DNA from: Microcaldota archaeon
GTDB lineage: Archaea > Micrarchaeota > Micrarchaeia > Burarchaeales > JAKAKT01
Assembly: GCA_026396425.1 (NCBI GenBank)
Contig: JAPLWU010000122.1
Location: forward strand, 1-5,198
DNA length: 5,198 nucleotides
Direction of reading: 5' to 3'
The notes beneath the pieces are model-generated. The model saw nothing but the letters and a program-made list of their open reading frames with translations. It was not told the DNA's origin and ran no database searches. Each line of letters begins with the position of its first letter. Position 1 is the first letter of the stretch. The position numbers and the translations under genes are program-made. Shown here in pieces: positions 1 to 4,485 of this stretch.

Positions 1-494
1 CTGAAAATGTCCGCAGTGCCATTGCCGTAGTGCATGTCGAAATCCACTATCATGACCGTCTTTCTTTCCTTCTTCTGGATTTTTCTAATCGCAAATGCAA
101 TATTATTTATGTAGCAGAAGCCCGCGAAATAATCCCTGCCCGCGTGGTGGCCCGGCGGCCTGACCGCGGCGAATGCGAACTTCTCCTCCGACAATTCGGC
201 GGCCTTGTACGCCGCGCCCGCGGCGAGTTTTGCTATCCCGTACGTACTCTCCGTGAACTTGTTGTCCGGGAACCATGATTGCCGCTTTGAAAGATTTTCG
301 AGGTTTGCGAGGTGCTTTTTCGTATGCACGAGTTCGAGTTCATGCTCATCCGCCCTTTCAGGCTCGACAAACTCGGCCTGCCCGCTCCCGCGCAGGGTTT
401 TGCAAATGGCCCTAAGCCTTTCAGGGCTTTCCGGGTGGCCCTCGCCCGCGTCGTGCCTGAGGAATTTGTCGGAATAAACGACATAAAATGACAT
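1..494 (-). CDS. Histone deacetylase superfamily protein (AcuC/HdaH-like), N-terminal part
   Basis: Zinc hydrolase of the arginase/deacetylase fold, which removes acyl groups from acetyl-lysine or related amides in the cytoplasm. The frame reads leftward for 164 codons without a stop and is cut by the window edge, so the C-terminal half is missing. Visible family signatures are HDAGEGHPESPERL at residues 14-27, the active-site motif RPPGHHAG at 112-119 with the tandem catalytic histidines H116 and H117, GFCYINNIAFA at 125-135, and DFDMHYGNGT at 151-160, whose D153 and H155 are the expected zinc ligands. The third zinc-binding Asp would lie beyond the edge. ATG at 494 is chosen because the protein then starts right at the conserved first strand (MSFYVVYSDKF). 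An in-frame ATG at 524 would add ten residues and would suit a nearly leaderless mRNA. The gene is divergent from pth2 with a shared promoter region. The true substrate (histone or Alba-like chromatin protein, polyamine or acetoin-type metabolite) cannot be told from sequence. Confidence 0.93.
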   Translation of the reverse strand, partial: MSFYVVYSDKFLRHDAGEGHPESPERLRAICKTLRGSGQAEFVEPERADEHELELVHTKKHLANLENLSKRQSWFPDNKFTESTYGIAKLAAGAAYKAAELSEEKFAFAAVRPPGHHAGRDYFAGFCYINNIAFAIRKIQKKERKTVMIVDFDMHYGNGTADIF

Positions 495-541
495 TTCGCA
501 TCCGCCTCGCGCATACCCTCTCATACCCCTTCAACAGCGCA

Positions 542-552
542 ATATTTAATAT
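542..552. promoter_or_regulatory. Palindromic TATA box shared by two divergent genes
   Basis: The 11 bases ATATTTAATAT read ATATT-N-AATAT on both strands, centred at 547. The centre is 26 bases before the pth2 ATG (573), which fits a leaderless pth2 transcript. On the other strand transcription would be expected near 520-524. That gives a leader of about 27 bases for the deacetylase start at 494, or a near-leaderless message from the in-frame ATG at 524. No other A/T-rich box lies in the 78-base gap between the two genes. Confidence 0.6.
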
Positions 553-572
553 CCCGCCCCGAATATTCCCCC

Positions 573-920
573 ATGGCCAAGCAGCTCATCGTTACGCGTA
601 CGGACCTCAAGCTCGGGAAGGGGAAGCTCGCCGCGCACGTTGCGCACGCATCCCTCGAGGGCTACAAAAAAGTTAAGTCAAAAAACCCGCAAATTATCGA
701 GGAGTGGGAAAGCGAGGGACAGAAGAAAGTAGTTGTGAAAATAGAGAGCGAGCGTGAGTTGCTCGAACTTTTCGAAAAAATAAAAAACAAAATCCCCTGC
801 GCCCTCATAAAGGATGCCGGCCTCACCCAGATTCCGCCTGGAACGATAACCGCGCTAGCAATCGGCCCGTGGGACGAAAAAGAAATAGACGAATTCACTC
901 GTCATCTGAAGCTTCTCTGA
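573..920 (+). CDS. pth2: Peptidyl-tRNA hydrolase, Pth2 family
   Basis: Cytoplasmic enzyme that cleaves the ester bond of peptidyl-tRNAs released from stalled ribosomes, recycling tRNA. The 115 residues are the full normal length of archaeal Pth2. Family hallmarks are KQLIVTRTDLKLGKGKLAA at residues 3-21 with the catalytic-region lysine K18, GQKKVVVKI at 49-57, and DAGLTQIPPGT at 81-91 with D81 and T91. The strand and C-terminus TALAIGP...LKLL are also typical. At residue 22 a His stands where most members have Gln in the K-x-A-A-Q-x-A-H motif. ATG at 573 is chosen because family homology starts there and the TATA box centre lies 26 bases upstream, implying a leaderless mRNA; no Shine-Dalgarno is seen. 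The stop is followed by a short spacer and then the hairpin-rich element at 938. The longer open frame from 488 is in another phase and is not coding. Confidence 0.97.
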   Translation: MAKQLIVTRTDLKLGKGKLAAHVAHASLEGYKKVKSKNPQIIEEWESEGQKKVVVKIESERELLELFEKIKNKIPCALIKDAGLTQIPPGTITALAIGPWDEKEIDEFTRHLKLL

Positions 921-937
921 GGCACAAGCGGAGTCGT

Positions 938-1097
938 CACATACCCACGCCTAACACGATTTGCGCTGTGGCGCAAATGTGTCCCATTTGGGCCGCGCCC
1001 AAATAGGGAAGGCATGGGCTTGTAGCGAGTATTGTGCGGTAAAAACAAAGCGCCTTTACCCGCGGCTTCAGCCGCGGGCTTCGGGCGTGGGTATGTG
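938..1097. repeat. 160-base hairpin-rich element with 14-base terminal inverted repeats
   Basis: The ends are perfect inverted repeats: CACATACCCACGCC at 938-951 and its complement at 1084-1097. Inside are three perfect 8-bp hairpins. The first is ATTTGCGC/GCGCAAAT (959-966 with 971-978, loop TGTG), extended by ACAC/GTGT at 954-957 and 979-982 across a one-base bulge. The second is ATTTGGGC/GCCCAAAT (986-993 with 997-1004, loop CGC), extended by CCC/GGG at 983-985 and 1006-1008, again across one bulged base. The third is CCCGCGGC/GCCGCGGG (1059-1066 with 1071-1078, loop TTCA). A weaker AAGGC/GCCTT pair (1009-1013 with 1052-1056) could close the middle part. Folded whole, it is a long stem capping a multi-arm junction. 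It encodes no transposase. It could be a MITE-like non-autonomous element, perhaps related to IS200/IS605-type palindromic ends, or a structured RNA. It fills almost the entire gap between pth2 and the zinc-ribbon gene. Confidence 0.7.
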
Positions 1098-1121
1098 GTG
1101 AAACAACAGGCGGGCATAACA

Positions 1122-1574
1122 ATGACCGACGAGGACCAGTTCTACGAGCTTAATGCGCAATGCTGGCGCTGCAGGATGTATGTCCCGCGCATGGAGATGA
1201 AATACTACGCCGGCATGCTCTACTGCCCCATGTGCTACAATGATGTTGCCGAGGCCAACAGGTGCCAGCTGTGCGGCAAGCATCTCGAGACGGGTGAGCA
1301 CGGGCTATGCGGGGCCTGCAAGGAGAGGAAAAAACAGAAGGAAAAATGTTCCCGCTGCGGTTCTTCTCTCGAAGAGGGAGTCTGCCCCAACTGTTCGCGG
1401 GAGAGGCCTGAACGAGGCGAAGGCCAAGCCCCGGAAGAGAAGCAATCCGCGGCTCCAATTCTGTCCCCAATACGGATAGTGCGAAACTTCTGGGATTTCG
1501 CGAAAGGGCTAGTAATACCCAGGGAAGGCTGGGGGATTCGAGCAAGAATACGGAGGAAATTCGGCAAGCAATGA
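1122..1574 (+). CDS. Small protein with three Cys4 zinc sites and a basic C-terminal tail
   Basis: A 150-residue protein with twelve cysteines arranged as six C-x2-C pairs, which fall naturally into three Cys4 zinc sites: C14/C17 with C35/C38, C48/C51 with C63/C66, and C76/C79 with C88/C91. The first site has LIM/rubredoxin-like wide spacing (17 residues between pairs); the second and third are compact zinc ribbons. Residues 92-113 are polar, acidic and Pro/Gln-rich, probably a flexible linker. The end (about 120-150) mixes aromatic and hydrophobic residues (NFWDFAKGLVIP) with a basic tail RARIRRKFGKQ, which could bind nucleic acid or lie on a membrane. ATG at 1122 is chosen because the upstream in-frame ATG at 1032 would take its extra 30 residues from the hairpin element. 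No TATA box is seen at the expected place, so it may be read through from pth2 or use a promoter in the element. No specific family is recognised; a role in nucleic-acid or protein binding is only inferred. Confidence 0.82.
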   Translation: MTDEDQFYELNAQCWRCRMYVPRMEMKYYAGMLYCPMCYNDVAEANRCQLCGKHLETGEHGLCGACKERKKQKEKCSRCGSSLEEGVCPNCSRERPERGEGQAPEEKQSAAPILSPIRIVRNFWDFAKGLVIPREGWGIRARIRRKFGKQ

Positions 1575-1606
1575 GCCGGGAATCGGGGGCCGGCGGCCAG
1601 CGAAAT

Positions 1607-1614
1607 TATATATA
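1607..1614 (+). promoter_or_regulatory. TATA box for the CorA-like gene
   Basis: TATATATA preceded by CGAAAT (1601-1606), which resembles the archaeal BRE purine/A motif recognised by TFB. The box centre is about 26 bases before ATG 1636, so transcription should begin at or next to the start codon (leaderless). Confidence 0.7.
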
Positions 1615-1635
1615 GATTTGCGCCCGACTCTATGC

Positions 1636-2733
1636 ATGCAAAATTCAGAAAATAACGGCAAAGACGCTCCGGCTCCTCCGTCATTGTCTATAAGCACGAA
1701 ATACAAGGCTTTTTGCGCCGCGCTCCTCAAGGACGGGAAAACCGAGAAGATGGAGGCCAACAGCCCGGCCGATTTCAAGCAAATACTCAGCAGGGCTTCC
1801 GTTTCGTGGGTCGACTACCTGGCGACCGATTTTGAGCCCGAAGCATACGAGGTTGCGCTCCCCATGGGCTTCAGCTCAGGGCTCCTCGCCACCCTCCTCA
1901 CCGGCGCGAGCAAATACGAGGACCTTGACAACGAGGCCGGTCTCATCCTTCCCGCCATAACCGTAGAGGGTTTCAAAGTCACGGCGAACCCGCTTCTCAT
2001 ACTCATAAAGAAAAACCTCATTCTCACAATACACGGCGCCCAGGTCATGAGGTTCGTGAGGCTCAGGCGCTATGCCGGCACTTTCTTCCGAAAGGTTCCG
2101 CCAAAGGCCAAGGACGCCGACAAGGTCACGATGCTGCTCATCCGCATCATAGACGAGAACAACAGTAGGAACTTCGATTATTTACGCGAAATTGAGGAAC
2201 AGGGCGACAAGCTGAGCGGAATGCTTTCCGACCCTAAAACTCTTCGAACAACGCTGGGGCCGCAGATTTACCAGATGAAGCACGCGCTCATCGGCTATCT
2301 CAATGCCCTCTGGTCGACCGTGGACGTTCTAAACGCGCTCCGATACGGGGACCCAGAGCTTCTAACAGATAATGAGAAGCTCCTCCGTCGCATAACCGTG
2401 CTCACTTCCGACGTGAACAACCAGATAAGCCTCGCCGAGCATCTCAGCGAAGTCCTCGCGAGCGGCCTCGAGGTCCTCCAGAGCATATACAACAACCAGC
2501 TGCAGATTCTCAACAACAAGATGGCATTGCTGGTCGCATATCTCACGGTCATAGGCACCGCTCTGCTCGTTCCGAACACAATCGCAACGGTTATGAGCAA
2601 CCCCGCGTTCCAGATGGGCCCGCAGGATGTCGGGTGGTATACCGCGCTAATTCTGGTTTCGACAGTAGTTTCCACCGTAGTCGCCTACTGGTGGGTCAAG
2701 TCTAGGGGCTGGATGCCCTCGAGCGTCGAGTAA
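1636..2733 (+). CDS. CorA-like divalent-cation transporter lacking the GMN motif
   Basis: A 365-residue protein with the CorA plan: a large cytoplasmic N-terminal domain, a long helical stretch (about 165-290) forming the stalk, two C-terminal membrane segments (about 296-320 and 334-354), and a short charged end (KSRGWM). In the family these subunits form pentameric channels for Mg2+, Co2+, Ni2+ or Zn2+. The loop after TM1 reads VPNTIATVMSNPAFQM at 312-327. Aligned with the usual IAGIYGMNFEYM, the GMN selectivity motif becomes SNP (321-323), so the substrate is uncertain. The N-terminal 20 or so residues are Ser/Pro/Asn-rich and probably disordered. ATG 1636 is chosen over the in-frame TTG at 1618 because the TATA box sits about 26 bases upstream of it and 1618 would lie inside the promoter spacer. 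No Shine-Dalgarno is present. It stands alone, followed by the AT-rich segment. Confidence 0.88.
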   Translation: MQNSENNGKDAPAPPSLSISTKYKAFCAALLKDGKTEKMEANSPADFKQILSRASVSWVDYLATDFEPEAYEVALPMGFSSGLLATLLTGASKYEDLDNEAGLILPAITVEGFKVTANPLLILIKKNLILTIHGAQVMRFVRLRRYAGTFFRKVPPKAKDADKVTMLLIRIIDENNSRNFDYLREIEEQGDKLSGMLSDPKTLRTTLGPQIYQMKHALIGYLNALWSTVDVLNALRYGDPELLTDNEKLLRRITVLTSDVNNQISLAEHLSEVLASGLEVLQSIYNNQLQILNNKMALLVAYLTVIGTALLVPNTIATVMSNPAFQMGPQDVGWYTALILVSTVVSTVVAYWWVKSRGWMPSSVE

Positions 2734-2755
2734 TCCGACTGCAAAGAGTAAAAAG

Positions 2756-2764
2756 AAAACGCCA
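2756..2764 (+). repeat. Left copy of 9-base direct repeat bounding the AT-rich segment
   Basis: AAAACGCCA occurs here, 23 bases after the CorA-like stop codon, and again in the same orientation at 4357-4365. The two copies bracket the AT-rich two-gene segment with its promoters. It could be a target-site duplication or a pair of attachment cores, or a chance match helped by the A-run. Confidence 0.4.
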
Positions 2765-2776
2765 CGTGTAGTAGCT

Positions 2777-2784
2777 TTTTATAT
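2777..2784 (+). promoter_or_regulatory. TATA box for the 141-residue protein gene
   Basis: TTTTATAT, centred about 34 bases before the ATG at 2815, implying a leader of roughly 8-10 bases that just contains the GGGTGG ribosome-binding site. The box is flanked by a short inverted repeat, GTAGTA at 2768-2773 and TACTAC at 2798-2803, and by the palindrome CACGTG at 2763-2768. Either could be an operator for a repressor, but this is not established. The T-run at 2776-2780 could also end transcription of the upstream CorA-like gene. Confidence 0.6.
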
Positions 2785-2804
2785 CCGAACTCCCAAATAC
2801 TACT

Positions 2805-2810
2805 GGGTGG
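2805..2810 (+). promoter_or_regulatory. Ribosome-binding site GGGTGG
   Basis: GGGTGG ends four bases before ATG 2815 and contains the GGTG core complementary to the 3' end of archaeal 16S rRNA (GATCACCTCC). It fixes the start codon. It contrasts with the apparently leaderless genes of the GC-rich flanks. Confidence 0.5.
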
Positions 2811-2814
2811 TTCT

Positions 2815-3240
2815 ATGGCAACAGCTAAGTGTATAGATAGGAGGACAATCGCTAACATTGATGAGGGCCTTAGAAGAATCATTGCAACCGCAAAAAAAGA
2901 CCAAGCCTTCGCAGGAAGGGCGAAGTTATATGCAGGAGTTCTCTTGGACGATATCGCAAGCTCAAAGCAAAAAGACAAAGATGTCTTGTTATTGGAACCT
3001 GGAATTTTGCGTAGGATTGGGAGTGCCCTCGGGGTTATAGGTGTCGAGTTGGTTAAATTTGACACCAAGTCAGGTGAGCGCCTCACCGAACTGGGCGATA
3101 CCATCAGCGACTGGGTTGCTAAAACTGGCTACGAGACCAGCGTTGAAGTCCCGCTTGATCAATTTCGAGATCTGGCCGGTAATTTTACCGAAGCAGCGAA
3201 GATGTTCGACGTCAAGGTTACCCTAACGACAAAAAAATAA
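2815..3240 (+). CDS. Hypothetical 141-residue mostly helical cytoplasmic protein
   Basis: I do not recognise a family. The protein is hydrophilic, with no signal peptide or convincing membrane segment; GSALGVIGVELV at about 69-80 is only mildly hydrophobic. Its only cysteine is C6. Residues 10-50 look like two charged amphipathic helices (RRTIANIDEGLRRII, then GRAKLYAGVLLDDIASSKQK). A middle stretch around 55-90 could be an alpha/beta element, and the C-terminal 105-141 ends in the basic, Thr-rich tail TLTTKK. The plus-strand reading is preferred over an overlapping 139-codon minus-strand frame because it has a TATA box, a ribosome-binding site and a soluble, well-mixed composition. GC content is lower than in the flanking genes (47% over 2881-2940), which suggests a different origin. 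The gene converges on the lipoprotein gene with only 29 bases between the stops. Function unknown. Confidence 0.78.
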   Translation: MATAKCIDRRTIANIDEGLRRIIATAKKDQAFAGRAKLYAGVLLDDIASSKQKDKDVLLLEPGILRRIGSALGVIGVELVKFDTKSGERLTELGDTISDWVAKTGYETSVEVPLDQFRDLAGNFTEAAKMFDVKVTLTTKK

Positions 3241-3243
3241 AAT
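3231..3243 (-). terminator. Oligo-T terminator candidate for the lipoprotein gene
   Basis: Read on the minus strand this is ATTTTATTTTTTT, starting about 27 bases after the lipoprotein stop codon. Oligo-T tracts without a strong hairpin are the usual archaeal terminator. The tract overlaps the last codons (lysines and stop) of the convergent gene. Confidence 0.4.
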
Positions 3244-3269
3244 GCCAAGCGCGAGAAACATCTGATTAT

Positions 3270-4274
3270 TTATTCCAAAGGGCATCTACGGACGATAAAA
3301 GTCGAATTCTTTTGGGTATACGCTTCGCCATCTTTTATTCTTACTATAACATCGTACTCTTTACCAACCTCCCAAAAGGCACCCAAAGACCAACCCAGCG
3401 TGGTGTTTTCTTTAGGCAAAACTATCAAAGGCGAGTACATTCTATCCCTAACGCCATACGAAGACTCATATTCTAAGTTATAGGTCCAGTTACAGTTTTC
3501 TCCAACGACCGTGATATCGCCAGATAATTCTGAAAACGTATCCCTTTCGGCATCGAAAGTTAGCTGCAAGTTCAAAAAACTTTCGCATGCTTCTGCCTTG
3601 ATTATTTCAAAATTCAGTTTATCATCAAGAGCGCCATCTACACGAAGTACAAGAAGTATGTATACCCTCTGCTTATTAGGGATGGAGATTTCGATTACTC
3701 CGAAGTAGTCACCCGGAGAGGCATTTTGCGGAATCGCTATTGTGACCGGGAATGTAACCTCATTTTTTCCGTTAAAGTATATGCCTGAGATATGCGTGTT
3801 ATCCCATCGGATTATGCCCTCGGAGAAATTAATCCAATCGTACAAAGAGTTCTTTGGTTTGCAACCGCCAATTTTCAAAATATTTGGCTCAGAATAAAAG
3901 CCGGACAGGCATAGCTCTTGCGGCGCTGCCCACATTATTTCCTCGTCAGGCAAAGAATTGTCTTTACTAATAGTAAAATTGAATTTGATGATGCTTCCGG
4001 AACTCGCATTTAAGTGGACTACTCTTGGGGTGACGTTATAGTGGAAAGTGTCCCCGTAAGAATTATCTAAAATGTAGCTCGTGTGAAAGTAGTCATTTTC
4101 GAATACTGATTTATAGTCTTTCCCTTCGAAATATTTGGAAGCGCATCCTTCAGCGTCCCAGTAGTAGTTAGCTACTCCGGGCCGTTCCAAGCCTTGGCAG
4201 CCGGATATCACAATGAATAGAAAAAGCAAAAGAACTGCGAACATTTCTCGTGAAAACAACATCAATACCGACAT
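3270..4274 (-). CDS. Secreted lipoprotein with Ig-like region, function unknown
   Basis: A 334-residue exported protein. Residues 1-25 form a signal peptide with a hydrophobic core at about 11-23, followed by the lipobox ISGC, so C26 would be the lipid-modified first residue of the mature protein. The mature part has six cysteines (44, 122, 138, 230, 261, 331), enough for three disulfides, and eight N-x-S/T sequons (80, 89, 99, 149, 184, 262, 290, 323), compatible with archaeal N-glycosylation. Residues about 90-215 alternate like beta strands and contain PVTIAIPQNASPGDYFGVIEI at 176-196, reminiscent of NEW3/Ig-like repeats of archaeal surface proteins. A second beta-rich stretch (220-330) resembles another Ig-like fold. 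No enzyme motif is seen. GC content is very low (33% in 3841-3900). ATG 4274 is the first start after the TATA box; M5 and M11 are alternatives, but M11 would remove R9, the positive charge before the core. Confidence 0.85.
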   Translation of the reverse strand: MSVLMLFSREMFAVLLLFLFIVISGCQGLERPGVANYYWDAEGCASKYFEGKDYKSVFENDYFHTSYILDNSYGDTFHYNVTPRVVHLNASSGSIIKFNFTISKDNSLPDEEIMWAAPQELCLSGFYSEPNILKIGGCKPKNSLYDWINFSEGIIRWDNTHISGIYFNGKNEVTFPVTIAIPQNASPGDYFGVIEISIPNKQRVYILLVLRVDGALDDKLNFEIIKAEACESFLNLQLTFDAERDTFSELSGDITVVGENCNWTYNLEYESSYGVRDRMYSPLIVLPKENTTLGWSLGAFWEVGKEYDVIVRIKDGEAYTQKNSTFIVRRCPLE

Positions 4275-4292
4275 TCCATGGTGCGGTTAGTT

Positions 4293-4300
4293 AATAAATA
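4293..4300 (-). promoter_or_regulatory. TATA box for the lipoprotein gene
   Basis: On the minus strand this reads TATTTATT, within AGATATTTATTAAC. Its centre is about 22-23 bases before ATG 4274, so transcription should begin at or just inside the start region, giving a nearly leaderless message. This spacing leaves some doubt between the starts at 4274 and 4262. Confidence 0.55.
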
Positions 4301-4316
4301 TCTCTCCAGATCCCCG

Positions 4317-4358
4317 TTTATGAAGGTATAGGCTTGATCGGCACTAAACTTTCATAAA
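4317..4358. repeat. Imperfect 11-base inverted repeat with 20-base spacer
   Basis: TTTATGAAGGT (4317-4327) and ACTTTCATAAA (4348-4358) are complementary except for one position that would be a G-U pair in RNA. The right arm runs into the right copy of the 9-base direct repeat (4357-4365). It lies upstream of the lipoprotein promoter and could be a regulator site or part of the boundary of the AT-rich insert. The rest of the 4275-4485 gap holds two promoters and a short GC-rich open stretch. Confidence 0.45.
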
Positions 4359-4454
4359 AACGCCAAGGGCGGGATTGGCAAGTTCGTGTTCTTCAGGCAC
4401 TTAGCGCCCGAGGCTGGGCGGAAGGCCGTGCTGAAAGCCGGGAGCATGCGCTAG
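4338..4454 (+). pseudogene. Possible 3' remnant of a GC-rich gene
   Basis: This frame stays open for 38 codons to a TAG at 4452-4454 and has no good start codon. The part after the direct repeat reads NAKGGIGKFVFFRHLAPEAG, then RKAVLKAGSMR, a protein-like mix of residues with the GC-rich composition of the flanking host genes. It begins right where the AT-rich segment ends, as expected for the tail of a gene broken by insertion or deletion. No matching 5' part is visible on the left side of the segment. I do not recognise the family, and a chance open frame in GC-rich noncoding DNA is possible. Confidence 0.25.
4357..4365 (+). repeat. Right copy of 9-base direct repeat bounding the AT-rich segment
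   Basis: AAAACGCCA, identical and in the same orientation as 2756-2764. The base composition changes from AT-rich to GC-rich at this point. Confidence 0.4.
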
Positions 4455-4455
4455 G

Positions 4456-4464
4456 TATAAAAAT
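4456..4464 (+). promoter_or_regulatory. TATA box for the secreted protein gene
   Basis: TATAAAAAT centred at 4460, 26 bases before ATG 4486. This is the same spacing as for pth2 and the CorA-like gene, so a leaderless transcript is expected. Confidence 0.7.
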
Positions 4465-4485
4465 AAAGGACGGGAGAGTCTTGCC

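Noticed and set aside
233..514. 93-codon minus-strand frame at the left
   Set aside because: It is another phase of the same strand as the deacetylase gene, Ser/Arg-rich and without family motifs; the deacetylase phase carries RPPGHHAG and DFDMH.
936..1099. GT dinucleotide on both sides of the hairpin element as a target-site duplication
   Set aside because: Two bases are far too short to be meaningful.
1032..1121. In-frame upstream ATG at 1032 giving a 180-residue zinc-ribbon protein
   Set aside because: The extra 30 residues are translated from the hairpin element and its inverted repeat and look low in complexity; the ATG at 1122 gives a natural N-terminus.
1575..1600. G/C-rich stretch with GGCC-GGC-GGCC as terminator after the zinc-ribbon gene
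   Set aside because: The stem is only 4 bp and no T-tract follows; it directly precedes the next promoter.
1618..1635. TTG at 1618 as start of the CorA-like protein
   Set aside because: It lies between the TATA box and the predicted transcription start, so it would not be in the mRNA; ATG 1636 fits the 26-base spacing.
1235..1684. Long minus-strand open frames over the zinc-ribbon gene (149 and 131 codons)
   Set aside because: They are opposite-strand shadows of a GC-rich gene whose plus strand shows clear CxxC zinc motifs.
2685..3104. 139-codon minus-strand open frame over the 141-residue gene
   Set aside because: It overlaps the CorA-like gene end and lacks promoter and ribosome-binding signals; the plus-strand frame has both.
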